From an uncultured Clostridia bacterium (GTDB taxonomy: Bacteria; Bacillota; Clostridia; Christensenellales; UBA1242): a stretch of 64,000 nt of DNA. Every line of letters begins with the position of its first letter. Positions within the stretch are counted from its first letter, which is position 1. A program made the position numbers and the translations under genes. Shown one piece after another: positions 10,204 through 18,776 of the stretch. Below the pieces are notes generated by a model. The model was not told the DNA's origin and did no database searches. It saw only the letters and a program-made list of their open reading frames with translations. The stretch is taken from assembly GCA_934777505.1 (NCBI GenBank), contig CAKVNM010000002.1:1-64000 (forward strand). Reading direction: 5' to 3'.

Positions 10204-11658
10204 TTACTCTCCAATATTTTTTACTCTCTTTTTCTTTCTGCTTGGAATACTGAGCGGTCTTGTATCTCTGCCGATAACATCTTTTTTGAACACGCCGTCT
10301 GCCAAATCTTCCTTTACTTGTGGAGCATAAGGCGCAAGATATGGCACGCCATAGGAGTTTACGGAAGATAGATAGAATATTAGTAGCATAGAAGAAATAA
10401 CCACGCCATATAGTCCAAGTGTTCCGCCGATTATTGTGAACACTATTCTAAACAGCGACAACTGTGCTGCTTGGTCAGGAATTGTGTAGAACGAAATTCC
10501 GCTAAGAGCCACAATCATAACTGCTGGCGGACTGATTAATCCTGCCTTAACGGCGGTGTCACCAAGCACTAACGCTCCAACAATTCCAAGTGCGATACCT
10601 AGATATTTGGGCATTCTAAGGCTGGCTTCATACAATATTTCAAACAGGACTATAACAAACAGCATTTCCATGAACGGCGGGAACGGAAGTCCTTGAATAC
10701 TGTTCATAAGTGTGACCAAAAACTTTATTGGCACAATCCTATAATGATATAGTTGCACGGCAACATAAAGCCCCGGCAAGACCATGGAAATTAGCACGCC
10801 GAAAAATCTAATCGACCTAATAAAACTTATCCTAAACGAGCCTTGATAGTAGTCATCGCTGTTTTGCAAATCTTCTAAAAGCATAAAAGGAACAGTTAGA
10901 ACAATAGGACTGCCGTCCACAACGATTGCCACTCTGCCTTCGAGCATTTTTGCCACGACAACATCTGGCTTTTCGGCTTTGCCAACCTGTTTGAACATTG
11001 TGTTTTTGTTCTCTTCCAAGTAGTTTACAATATAGTGCGAGTCAATGATGCCGTCAATTTTTATTTCACTAATCTTATCTTTTATACGCCTAACAATTTT
11101 GTCGTCTGCAATATCGTCAAGATACATAATGTTAACTTTTGTTTTGGTATAGACTCCAACTGTCATTTGCTCGATTTTGAGCGAAGTTGTTGGAAGCCTT
11201 TTCCTAATTAAAATTGTGTTTGTTTTGATGTTTTCAACAAAGCCTTCTCGTGGTCCAAAAATTACGGCTGATGTTGGAGGCTCTTCAACGCCTCGTTGCT
11301 CACTCTTTGTGAGTGCACACATGATGGCAGATTCTTCACCGTCAAGAAAAAGCACAGCGTTGCCTTCCAAAATTAGTTTTTCGCACTCGTTCAATGTTTC
11401 AATCTTTTTTTGACCGCTGACGGTTAAAACTTGCTTCATTAAAATATCAACCGTAAAATCTTTTGTGCTAAGTTTACAAAGGTTTATGGGCTTGATAACT
11501 TCGTTTGAAACCCTTTCGTTGTCAACAAAATTTTGAATGTAAAAAACACAGTACTGCCTGCCCGCATATTCGCCTTCGTACTTTATTAAGTCAATATTTT
11601 TTTTAAGGTCTTTTTCGATTGTTTTTATATTTTTTTCTAACTCTAATTTTACTTTCAT
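10204..11658 (-). CDS. gerAA: Spore germination protein, GerA family
   Basis: This 484-residue protein has the two-part GerA layout: a cytoplasmic N-terminal region (1-240) and a C-terminal membrane region with about five helices (about 280-450), containing family motifs such as RSIRFFGVLISMVLPGLYVA and the PFPPFMEML element. A basic tail follows (RKKKRVKN). It acts with the GerB and GerC subunits as an ion-conducting germinant receptor in the spore inner membrane. The start follows AGGTGAA. No convincing sporulation sigma-factor promoter is visible in the 70 bp before the gene. Its presence suggests that the organism forms spores or descends from a spore former. Confidence 0.95.
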   Translation of the reverse strand: MKVKLELEKNIKTIEKDLKKNIDLIKYEGEYAGRQYCVFYIQNFVDNERVSNEVIKPINLCKLSTKDFTVDILMKQVLTVSGQKKIETLNECEKLILEGNAVLFLDGEESAIMCALTKSEQRGVEEPPTSAVIFGPREGFVENIKTNTILIRKRLPTTSLKIEQMTVGVYTKTKVNIMYLDDIADDKIVRRIKDKISEIKIDGIIDSHYIVNYLEENKNTMFKQVGKAEKPDVVVAKMLEGRVAIVVDGSPIVLTVPFMLLEDLQNSDDYYQGSFRISFIRSIRFFGVLISMVLPGLYVAVQLYHYRIVPIKFLVTLMNSIQGLPFPPFMEMLFVIVLFEILYEASLRMPKYLGIALGIVGALVLGDTAVKAGLISPPAVMIVALSGISFYTIPDQAAQLSLFRIVFTIIGGTLGLYGVVISSMLLIFYLSSVNSYGVPYLAPYAPQVKEDLADGVFKKDVIGRDTRPLSIPSRKKKRVKNIGE

Positions 11659-11727
11659 GCTTCACCTAAAATTAGTATGGAGAAAAATAAAAAAATTATT
11701 AAAATTTTGAGCGTAAAATTTTTGCAT

Positions 11728-11754
11728 AAAAAAACCGCAAAAGTTTTGCGGTTT
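11728..11754 (-). terminator. Terminator of the locus A operon
   Basis: An 11-bp stem (AAACCGCAAAA paired with its complement) is followed on the minus strand by a run of seven Ts, immediately after the stop codon at 11759. Confidence 0.92.
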
Positions 11755-11758
11755 GATT

Positions 11759-12922
11759 TTACAAATTAATGGTTATTGAAACTGGGTTGGAACTATCGTA
11801 GTAGCCATAGCCGTTGACAATTACAACAATGTTGTAGGAAGAAACATTTTCGTCAAGGTTCAAAATATAACCGTTAGACGAAAGTGCAACATCAATATTT
11901 TCGCCGTTTATTTTCAAAGTGAAAGTGATTGCAGAACTATCGGCTTCCCACATAATTCCAATTTGATTGTCGTTTAGTTTGATATATGACAAGTTTGTTA
12001 CCGATTTAAGTTTTTGAGTTTGAGTGTAACTGATTGATTTTGAATATTCACTATCTCTATAATTTCCGCCACCGATTGCTTTAACTTTAAAGGTGTAAGT
12101 GCCAACATCAACAACAATTTCACCAAGATTGATTGCACTTGCTTTGCTAGTGAGAATAGTCCCATCTCCAAGTTCAATCGTGTAGGAAGTTGCATTTGAT
12201 ACTGAGTCCCAATAAAGCACTTTGTCGACTGCGTTAAATGTTAGATTTTGTGGAGCACGGAGTGCGTAAATCTTTGTGTATGTAACGCTATTGCTTCTTG
12301 CACTTTCAAAGTAGTTTTCACCAGCCACTGCCCTAACAGAAAAACTAAAAGTTGTTTTTTGTTTAGTTAAAATGTATTGACTGAAATCATAACTTGTGGT
12401 TGTCAATCTAGCAATCTCGTTGTTGTCGTCATAGACTTTATAAAGTGTTGCATTGCTAACTCTTGTCCAACTGATTTCCGTTCCGCTAATCGCAAGATTT
12501 GGAGTGGCTAGTTGGTGCATATTTGTGAATTTTTTAACTTCGGACATATCGCTGTCTTCATAGTTTTCCGAGCCGATGCATTTGCAGTAGTAATAGTAAT
12601 CCTTGGCTTCAACAAAGATATCCGATACATTAAGGTAGTACTTGTTTGAGTCAAACCTAATGTAGTCATACACTTCGTCTGGCTCATCGCCTGAGTAGAT
12701 AAAAAACGAATAACTGCTTGCAAGCAAGTTGTTGTTTGCGACAATAAACTTTCCACTATCGTTGCTTTCAAAGTTTACAACTGGTGTTTGAAGTTTTTGT
12801 TTTTCCGTTTTTTTGTTAAGGCTTTTAACCAAGAAGAACGCACCCAAAGAAAGCCCTACAACTAGTATTGCCACAATCAAAACGATTATTGTGATTTTTG
12901 CTTTCTTTGAAGTTTTTTCCAT
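11759..12922 (-). CDS. Membrane-anchored protein with four FnIII-like modules
   Basis: This 387-residue protein has a short basic N-terminus, one membrane helix (about 9-32) and then four tandem beta-sandwich-like modules of about 85 residues. Each module tends to start with (A)P.NL, has a central W (ISWTRVSNATLYKV, LYWDSVSNATSYTI) and ends with V(R/K)A(V/I)xG..Y..S. The same module is repeated about 17 times in the giant lipoprotein at 46458-53036, which links the two loci. It is probably a cell-surface binding or spacer protein; the ligand is unknown. The gene follows the one at 12926 by 3 bp, so the two are cotranscribed. No clear ribosome binding site is visible, which suggests translational coupling. 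Confidence 0.82.
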   Translation of the reverse strand: MEKTSKKAKITIIVLIVAILVVGLSLGAFFLVKSLNKKTEKQKLQTPVVNFESNDSGKFIVANNNLLASSYSFFIYSGDEPDEVYDYIRFDSNKYYLNVSDIFVEAKDYYYYCKCIGSENYEDSDMSEVKKFTNMHQLATPNLAISGTEISWTRVSNATLYKVYDDNNEIARLTTTSYDFSQYILTKQKTTFSFSVRAVAGENYFESARSNSVTYTKIYALRAPQNLTFNAVDKVLYWDSVSNATSYTIELGDGTILTSKASAINLGEIVVDVGTYTFKVKAIGGGNYRDSEYSKSISYTQTQKLKSVTNLSYIKLNDNQIGIMWEADSSAITFTLKINGENIDVALSSNGYILNLDENVSSYNIVVIVNGYGYYDSSNPVSITINL

Positions 12923-12925
12923 ATT

Positions 12926-13642
12926 CTAAACCTGTTGTGATGCTAAAACTTCGTCACGCCAAACTTGTGGAGAAGTCTCCCAAATTGATGCGATGGCTTG
13001 CTTTCCGCCTTCGCCCGCTTGCAACGCTTCTGCAAGGAAATGAACATGAATTGTTTTTTCTTGCATTGTGTTGTCGATATTTTTGTTAAGTGTTAGTTTG
13101 CTCATAAAGTCAATTTGTTCATTAGCTTTTAGAGTCTTTCTAAGATAAATATAGCCATCGGCAGCAATCATCCAATTTTCTCTCCACTCCTCGGTTGTAT
13201 TGTCAAACACAAACAAGTTGTCGTAGTAGTTGCTACCAGAAGTTGCATAGACTTTTATTCTAATAAACACTTCGTCTGTGCTACCTTCTTCGTCCGTGCT
13301 CTTAACCGAATATTTTGCGTTAAGGCTGTCGCCCGGCATAAGTTTTATGGTCGTGCCCGGTGGAATTTCACCAACGATGTCGATTGGAGTAAGTTCAAAT
13401 TCAACGCCGAGTTCAATTTTAATTTCTGTTGGAGAAGAAGTAGTTGGCAAAATAACAACAATCACTGTTGCTATTATAATCAATGCAAGAAGCAGACTTA
13501 AAATTGTGATTAAAAGTTTTCTACTCTTTTGACCGACAATTAGTTCTGGGTTGTCCGCATCGACTTTTCTAGAAGATATGGAATAACTTTTGGCTTCGTT
13601 TTTGTCAAAGCCGTCAAGGTTTGGCTTGTTAATTTCTTCCAT
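12926..13642 (-). CDS. Exported TasA/camelysin-like protein, divergent
   Basis: This 238-residue protein has a cytoplasmic N-terminus of about 40 residues, a membrane segment (about 43-67) and an extracytoplasmic domain. Its core resembles the SipW-dependent proteins at 13911 and 43340: an aromatic strand (DGYIYLRKTL), a strand aligned with the IEAIQ element (HFLAEALQAGEGG) and a closing W..SPQVW. Unlike them it lacks the AxFT(D/A) cleavage-type motif after the helix, so it may stay membrane-anchored. The start follows AAGGAGAA with a long spacing of about 12 nt. It is the first gene of an operon with the FnIII-like membrane protein and is divergent from the gene at 13911. Function is inferred from context only. 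Confidence 0.72.
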   Translation of the reverse strand: MEEINKPNLDGFDKNEAKSYSISSRKVDADNPELIVGQKSRKLLITILSLLLALIIIATVIVVILPTTSSPTEIKIELGVEFELTPIDIVGEIPPGTTIKLMPGDSLNAKYSVKSTDEEGSTDEVFIRIKVYATSGSNYYDNLFVFDNTTEEWRENWMIAADGYIYLRKTLKANEQIDFMSKLTLNKNIDNTMQEKTIHVHFLAEALQAGEGGKQAIASIWETSPQVWRDEVLASQQV

Positions 13643-13910
13643 GGCGTCACTTTTCTCCTTATATACTACTTATTTTACAAAATATCCATAATTTAGTAAA
13701 GATTTTTTACGCCCAAATTGCAAAATAATATATAAATATATATTTTTATTATTTATCATAACACACTATTTTATTTTAAGCGAGCGTTTTCCCTGCTGTT
13801 AAAATTTGGTTTTTTATGGAATTTAAACAAAAGTATAGTTTGAGAAATATTAAGCAAACTAACATTGATTAAGCCCAAAAAGGCTAAAAAAAACTAAAAA
13901 GGAGATAGAC

Positions 13911-14561
13911 ATGGAAAAGCAAAAAACAACAAGAAAACCTGAACAAAAAGAAACGCTTGCTCAACCAAAGGTTAAAGTTTTGCAAAAACGAAATTCTGGC
14001 AGTACAATCGCTATTGTAGCACTTTCGATTTTGCTAGGACTTTCGGTTATCTTTGGCGTTACGGCTGCGTTCTTTACGGCAGGTGCGGGTGCTAATGGCG
14101 ACATCACTTTGGGTGACCCAGTCAACATTAACATTACGCAGGGTGGTGCTTCAGTTACTGCCCTAACCTTTACGGGAACAGCAATGCCGGGAACAGTTTA
14201 TGACCAAGTTATTGGTGTGAGCGTTCCAACCAATTCTAGTGACTGCGTTGTGCGTGGAAAACTAACAATTTCGACTGCTGACGGCGGAACAGTTAATATT
14301 GAAGCCACAACAGACGCAAACTGGGCGAAAGGCGAAGACGGTTACTATTACTACAACGGCGTTATGAAAGCAAGCGACACAGCAGGCTTTGTAACAAAAG
14401 TTACAGTCCCAAAATCGCTAACTAACGAAAGTGCCAACAAAACTTACACTATCAACATTCAAATTGAAGCTATCCAACACGCAAACGGTGCTGCTAGTGA
14501 AGTTTGGACAACTGCTCCATCTCAATGGACAACTCAATACGGCTCTGGCACAACAGTTTAG
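13911..14561 (+). CDS. SipW-dependent-type exported protein (TasA/camelysin-like)
   Basis: This 216-residue protein has a long basic N-terminal tail (1-35), a membrane helix (about 36-60) ending in VTAAFFTAGAGANGDITLG, which is the pattern of signal segments cleaved by SipW-type peptidases, and a beta-rich domain of about 150 residues. The core carries GEDGYYYYNGV and IQIEAIQHANG, followed by W.TAPSQW. These elements recur in the protein at 43340 and more weakly at 12926 and 45045. TasA and camelysin relatives form extracellular fibres. The start follows AAAGGAGATAGAC. The gene is monocistronic, closed by a terminator and divergent from the locus A operon; a peptidase is encoded only in locus B. 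Confidence 0.85.
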   Translation: MEKQKTTRKPEQKETLAQPKVKVLQKRNSGSTIAIVALSILLGLSVIFGVTAAFFTAGAGANGDITLGDPVNINITQGGASVTALTFTGTAMPGTVYDQVIGVSVPTNSSDCVVRGKLTISTADGGTVNIEATTDANWAKGEDGYYYYNGVMKASDTAGFVTKVTVPKSLTNESANKTYTINIQIEAIQHANGAASEVWTTAPSQWTTQYGSGTTV

Positions 14562-14562
14562 G

Positions 14563-14597
14563 CACAAAAAAATCACTCCAACAAGAGTGATTTTTTC
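14563..14597. terminator. Bidirectional terminator between convergent genes
   Basis: The stem AAAAAATCACTC/GAGTGATTTTTT with a 6-nt loop serves both the exported-protein gene (stop 14561) and the convergent permease gene (stop 14600). Confidence 0.92.
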
Positions 14598-14599
14598 TT

Positions 14600-16162
14600 T
14601 TAAACTCCAAGCGAGTTGAATAGTTTTTTGCCTTTTGTGAATAGTAGTAAAATTGAAATAATCGTCAAAACTGTGTACAATCCAAGAGCAATGAGCGAAA
14701 CGATTACGACATCACTGATTAGATAAACATATAGTAGAACTGGAACGATGGTTAATGCAAGTCCCACAAGAATTGCCACCAGCACTGCAAGGCTTTGCTT
14801 GACAACCTGAACATCGTTTTCAAATTCTAGTTTTGGCAAGCATAGATTGATAAACACTCCCATGAATGCCATCATAAAATTAAACATTGCAGGCACAAAC
14901 AAAAGCAACACAAAATTAACGAAAGATAGTTTTAAGAATATTCCCGCAATAATGCTTGAAACAACAATCGCTGGCAAGTTGATAAGAACATGGAGCATGG
15001 CTTTTGAAAACAAAACAAGATTTACATCAACGGGGCTAGATTTTAAAATCCAAAGATTTTTGCCTTCGAGCGACACTGTTGAACAACTGATAACCGCCAT
15101 TGAAAGCATTGCCAAAAATATTACTGTTAGCACTCCACCCGCCATGTCTTGCGAGATTGTGACTCCAAGTTTTTGCGAAATTCCGTCAAGTCCCATTGAC
15201 GCAAAAAGTATGGAAACAATCAAGATTAACACGGGCGACATTATTGTGTTAGAAACAAATGCCGTGTTGTTTGCGTAAGCCGAAAGTTCTTTTTTTAGCA
15301 TACAAAAAAATGAAGTCTTTGTTTTTGTAAACTTTAAAGTTTTGGCTTTTGACGAGTAACCCACGCTATCTTTGCCGATTGTGAGTGAGTAACACATTAA
15401 TCCAAGCACAAACGGAATAATCGTTATAGCAAGCGTAACGATTATTGATACTAAGTCTTGATTAAGCATAAAATTTGTTAAAGCATTTGTTAATTGTCTA
15501 TCATTAAAATAAGTATTAATATTGTCTGGCGATATTGTTCCATAGCCGATTGTCTTTACAAACATAAAAGCAAGAACGAGTATCATTAAGAATACGGAAC
15601 ACATTGATTTTAGTAGGTTTGAGTACTTTGTTCTTGCGAACAATCTTGATATCACAAAGTTTGCAATATAACTAATTCCAACCGACAAAAAAGGTAGTAG
15701 AATTGTTAGCAAGATTGAAAAAATTAATAGCAGTGCATTAAAGCCTTCAAAAATTATGTATAGCACCGAAAAAGGCATGATTAGAACGAACGCAAGAAAA
15801 AAATCAAACAAATATTTACTGACTGTTTTGCTAATCACAATTTGTGATTTTTTTAGTGGCAACGACAAAAGCAGGTTTTCATCTTTTTGCTTTTTTTCGC
15901 CAACCGAACGCATGAGTCCAAAAATTGTCATAACGCTAAGAGCAATTAGTGCCGAGTGAAACAAGCATATTTTTGATAGTCCCAGCGGGCTGAGCCCCCT
16001 AAACATCGACCATGCTTGAAGGGTGTAAACAGCAAGTATTCCCGCTCCAACAAGGCAAAGCAAGACGATTGCAACAATAGTGGAACGCTTCTTTTTTTTG
16101 CCCTTAAACGAGCCAACAAGTTTTAAAAAATTATACTTTAAAAGTGTTTTGATGTTAGACAT
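14600..16162 (-). CDS. ABC-2 type transporter permease
   Basis: This 520-residue integral membrane protein has about 12 predicted helices in two blocks and a basic patch near the N-terminus (GKKKKRST). It is the partner of the ATPase gene just upstream. The start at 16162 follows GGAGAG with 6-nt spacing and lies 8 bp inside the end of the ATPase gene; a longer frame from 16189 has no ribosome binding site. The pair resembles YhaQ/EcsB-like or lantibiotic-immunity-like exporters, but the substrate cannot be told from sequence. It is the last gene of an AbrB-like/ATPase/permease operon. Confidence 0.85.
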   Translation of the reverse strand: MSNIKTLLKYNFLKLVGSFKGKKKKRSTIVAIVLLCLVGAGILAVYTLQAWSMFRGLSPLGLSKICLFHSALIALSVMTIFGLMRSVGEKKQKDENLLLSLPLKKSQIVISKTVSKYLFDFFLAFVLIMPFSVLYIIFEGFNALLLIFSILLTILLPFLSVGISYIANFVISRLFARTKYSNLLKSMCSVFLMILVLAFMFVKTIGYGTISPDNINTYFNDRQLTNALTNFMLNQDLVSIIVTLAITIIPFVLGLMCYSLTIGKDSVGYSSKAKTLKFTKTKTSFFCMLKKELSAYANNTAFVSNTIMSPVLILIVSILFASMGLDGISQKLGVTISQDMAGGVLTVIFLAMLSMAVISCSTVSLEGKNLWILKSSPVDVNLVLFSKAMLHVLINLPAIVVSSIIAGIFLKLSFVNFVLLLFVPAMFNFMMAFMGVFINLCLPKLEFENDVQVVKQSLAVLVAILVGLALTIVPVLLYVYLISDVVIVSLIALGLYTVLTIISILLLFTKGKKLFNSLGV

Positions 16163-16865
16163 TTTCACTCTCCAAGAAAACATCTTCAAGCGACTTGTCT
16201 TGCTTTATCTCCGCCATTGTTCCACACTTGATTACTTCGCCATTTTTGATGATAGCAACCTTGTTGCAAAGTTTTTCGGCAACTTCCAACACATGAGTTG
16301 AAAAGAAAATTGTTCCGCCGTTTTTAGCAAAATCTTTCATGATATTTTTTAGCGTAAAACTTGCCTTTGGGTCGAGTCCAACAAAGGGCTCGTCCAAAAT
16401 TAGAACTTTTGGGCTGTGAATTAGCGCCGAAATCAACACGAGTTTTTGACTCATTCCGTGAGAATATGTGCTGATTGGGTCATTCAAGTTGTCAATTAGT
16501 CCAAGGTCTACGGCGTATTTTTCGGTTAAAGTTTTTAGGTCGTCACGGCTGACTTTGTAGATTTCTGCAATAAAATTAAGGTATTGCATACCCGTGAGGG
16601 ACTGATATATATCTGGGTTGTCGGGAACATACGCAAGCAATTTTTTTGCTTCGATTGGGCGAGATTTTATGCTTGTGCCGTCAATCAAAATATCTCCGCT
16701 TGTGATTTCGTTAATTCCCACAATGCTTTTTATTGTTGTGGTTTTGCCTGCTCCATTGTGACCGATAAAAGCGAAAATGTCGCCACTACTAACTGTAAGG
16801 TTAATGTTTTTTGCACCGACTTTTCCGTTTGCATAAACTTTGCTAAAATCTTTAATTTCTAACAT
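16155..16865 (-). CDS. ABC transporter ATP-binding protein
   Basis: This 236-residue ATPase has Walker A GHNGAGKTT near residues 35-43, a Q-loop, signature YSHGMSQK in place of LSGGQ, Walker B VLILDEPFVGLDP and an H-loop STH. This is the CcmA/NatA-type ATPase that pairs with ABC-2 permeases. It starts one base after the stop of the AbrB-like gene (TAG-A-ATG) and overlaps the permease by 8 bp, so all three genes are translationally linked. Confidence 0.93.
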   Translation of the reverse strand: MLEIKDFSKVYANGKVGAKNINLTVSSGDIFAFIGHNGAGKTTTIKSIVGINEITSGDILIDGTSIKSRPIEAKKLLAYVPDNPDIYQSLTGMQYLNFIAEIYKVSRDDLKTLTEKYAVDLGLIDNLNDPISTYSHGMSQKLVLISALIHSPKVLILDEPFVGLDPKASFTLKNIMKDFAKNGGTIFFSTHVLEVAEKLCNKVAIIKNGEVIKCGTMAEIKQDKSLEDVFLESENV

Positions 16866-16866
16866 T

Positions 16867-17079
16867 CTACTTTCCCGCCTTTCCTAAAATTTGTTCCATA
16901 ACCTTTTGAGTAAGTTCAGGCTTGACAATCCCAAGTCCCCTTTCTTCATCTCCAACAATCAAGATTTCATCTCCAACATTGATATTGAAAATCTTTCTTG
17001 CACTGGCTGGAATAACAATCTGTCCTTTTGCTCCAACTTTTGCTAAGCCAAAATAATACTTCCCCTTTGGTGCGTCCAT
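16867..17079 (-). CDS. AbrB/SpoVT-family DNA-binding protein
   Basis: This 70-residue protein has the swapped-hairpin AbrB fold: KVGAKGQIVIPASARKIFNI followed by GDEILIVGDEERGLGIVK. It is probably a transcription factor that controls its own operon and the ABC transporter encoded directly downstream, an arrangement common in clostridia. The start follows AAAAGGAGAGAAAT. Confidence 0.9.
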   Translation of the reverse strand: MDAPKGKYYFGLAKVGAKGQIVIPASARKIFNINVGDEILIVGDEERGLGIVKPELTQKVMEQILGKAGK

Positions 17080-17147
17080 ATTTCTCTCCTTTTGTATAAT
17101 ATGTTATACTTTTCATACTTATTATACTTTTTAATTAGGTCAAAGTC

Positions 17148-17174
17148 AAAAAAATCAGCACATAAAGTGCTGAC
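17148..17174 (-). terminator. Terminator of the short-chain dehydrogenase gene
   Basis: A 7-bp stem (TCAGCAC/GTGCTGA) with a 5-nt loop is followed on the minus strand by seven Ts, right after the stop codon. Confidence 0.9.
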
Positions 17175-17175
17175 T

Positions 17176-17970
17176 TTAAACTTTTTTGTGACCACCAAAA
17201 TGCTTTTCAACAAAGTTTGTATAAGTTGATTTTGGAAAGAATCGCATAAAGAAATACAAAACCTTGTACTTTGTTCCAATGATATACTCTGGTTTTAACT
17301 TTTTCTTTTGCATTATTTTATAAATCTTGCCACACGCATAGTCGATTTCCATACGCTTATCGTTATTCTTTTCAACTTTATCGCTGGCGTTTTTTATTCT
17401 GTCACCGTATCTTTCGGTGGTGTCAAAATTTTTGACTCTATTTTTTACAAATGGAGTTTTGATATCACCTGGACAAATGGAAGCCACATCAATTCCAAGT
17501 GGTTTTAGTTCCATTTTTAGTCCTTGCGAATATGACGAAACTGCCGCCTTGCTTGCGGAATAAAAATTTCTGTATGGCAACGGAAATAGCGCACACGCAC
17601 TGCTGGTGTTAAAGATTTTTCCGCCTTTTTTCATGTACTTTAAAGCATACTTTGTTGTGATTGCAACACCCATAAAGTTGGTGTCCATCTGCTTTTGAAT
17701 TTGCTCAACGGTTAGAAGTTCGCTAGCACCAAAAAGACCGTAGCCCGCATTGTTAAACAAAATATTAATCACGCCATGCTCTTTTCCAATCTGCTGGATT
17801 GCGTTTTTAACATCTTCTTCGTTTGTAACATCACATTTGATATAGTTTGTGGTGTCAAAAGGATTGTTGATTGCAAGGGCGTAGACGGTTGCTCCGTCCT
17901 TTTCAAATCTTTTTTTGATTTCGAGTCCTATTCCGCTCGTTCCGCCTGTTATTACTACTATTTTACTCAT
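17176..17970 (-). CDS. Short-chain dehydrogenase/reductase, leaderless mRNA predicted
   Basis: This 264-residue classical SDR has the Rossmann dinucleotide motif TGGTSGIG (residues 8-15), NNAG near 93, catalytic Ser in NTSSAC and Tyr-Lys in YSASKAA, followed by the PGDIKTPF loop. It oxidises or reduces an alcohol/ketone with NAD(P); the C-terminal 60 residues are hydrophobic and basic, suggesting membrane association and a lipid-like substrate (inference). The -10 box TATCAT ends 6 nt before the ATG and there is no Shine-Dalgarno site, so the mRNA should begin at the start codon. It is divergent from queH, which has the same arrangement. Confidence 0.92.
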   Translation of the reverse strand: MSKIVVITGGTSGIGLEIKKRFEKDGATVYALAINNPFDTTNYIKCDVTNEEDVKNAIQQIGKEHGVINILFNNAGYGLFGASELLTVEQIQKQMDTNFMGVAITTKYALKYMKKGGKIFNTSSACALFPLPYRNFYSASKAAVSSYSQGLKMELKPLGIDVASICPGDIKTPFVKNRVKNFDTTERYGDRIKNASDKVEKNNDKRMEIDYACGKIYKIMQKKKLKPEYIIGTKYKVLYFFMRFFPKSTYTNFVEKHFGGHKKV

Positions 17971-17976
17971 ACTAAT

Positions 17977-18005
17977 ATGATATCAATTTAGGCAAAAAAT
18001 AGCAA
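17977..18005 (-). promoter_or_regulatory. Leaderless promoter of the SDR gene
   Basis: On the minus strand TTGCTA (18000-18005), 17 bp and TATCAT (17977-17982) are followed by 6 nt and then the ATG. Confidence 0.75.
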
Positions 18006-18055
18006 ACGATAATTGCTTTTAGAGTGATGCTAGCAAAAAAAGATTGCTATTTTTG

Positions 18056-18083
18056 TTGAAAACAAATTTTTTTGTGATATAAT
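18056..18083 (+). promoter_or_regulatory. Leaderless promoter of queH
   Basis: TTGAAA (18056-18061), 16 bp and TATAAT (18078-18083) are followed by TTTGCC and the ATG at 18090. No Shine-Dalgarno site can fit. Confidence 0.8.
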
Positions 18084-18089
18084 TTTGCC

Positions 18090-18746
18090 ATGCAAAACAA
18101 ACAAAATTATCAAAAATATTTACTAAGCGTGATTGACGAAGTTAAAAACTTAGAGTCAAAGCCAAAACTTTTGCTCCATGTGTGCTGTGGACCATGTTCC
18201 ACTGCTTGCCTAAGTGTGCTAAGTGACTACTTTGATATCACTCTGCTTTTTTACAATCCAAACATTCACCCACTTGACGAATATAACAAACGATATGCTG
18301 AACTAAGAAAGTTTGTGGAGATTGAAAGACAAAAGTGCTATGATATTAAAATTATGAATGTGGACTATGACCCGCAAGAATATTTTGACAAAGTCAAGGG
18401 ATTAGAAGCCGAAAAAGAAGGTGGAAAAAGATGCATGGAGTGTTTTAACCTAAGACTTGAATATTCCGCAAAGATTGCCAGCGAAAACAATTTTGACTAC
18501 TTTACAACCACCCTAACAATCAGCCCATACAAAAACTCACAACTAATCAACGAGATTGGAAAAGTTATGCAAGAAAAGTATGGCGTAAATTATCTTTTTA
18601 GCGACTTTAAGAAAAACGAAGGCTACAAAAAGAGCATTGAACTATCAAAAAAATACAATCTTTACAGGCAAGATTACTGTGGTTGCGTGTTTTCTAAAAA
18701 AGAACATGAAGAATTTTTAAAACAAAAACAACTTTTAGGAAAATAA
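18090..18746 (+). CDS. queH: Epoxyqueuosine reductase QueH
   Basis: This 218-residue protein reduces epoxyqueuosine to queuosine in tRNA, the last step of queuosine synthesis in organisms that lack QueG. The family cysteines are in place: HVCCGPCST near residues 30-38, RCMECFNLRL near 114-123 and DYCGCVFS near 195-202, for the Fe-S cluster and a second metal. The motif TTTLTISPYKN is also typical. The promoter places the transcript start at the ATG. It ends at a terminator shared with the convergent permease gene. No other queuosine gene is in the window, so preQ1 or queuine may come from elsewhere in the genome or by salvage. Confidence 0.95.
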   Translation: MQNKQNYQKYLLSVIDEVKNLESKPKLLLHVCCGPCSTACLSVLSDYFDITLLFYNPNIHPLDEYNKRYAELRKFVEIERQKCYDIKIMNVDYDPQEYFDKVKGLEAEKEGGKRCMECFNLRLEYSAKIASENNFDYFTTTLTISPYKNSQLINEIGKVMQEKYGVNYLFSDFKKNEGYKKSIELSKKYNLYRQDYCGCVFSKKEHEEFLKQKQLLGK

Positions 18747-18776
18747 AAAGGCGTACAAATTTGTACGCTTTTTTAA
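18746..18776. terminator. Bidirectional terminator, queH / NCS2 permease
   Basis: The perfect palindrome GCGTACAAATTTGTACGC (18751-18768) is flanked by A and T runs on both sides. Confidence 0.92.

Noticed and set aside
11673..11695. Possible sigma-G promoter (TAATA...CATACTA) before the germination operon
   Set aside because: Transcription would start at or inside the ribosome binding site of the first gene, and the -35 match is poor.
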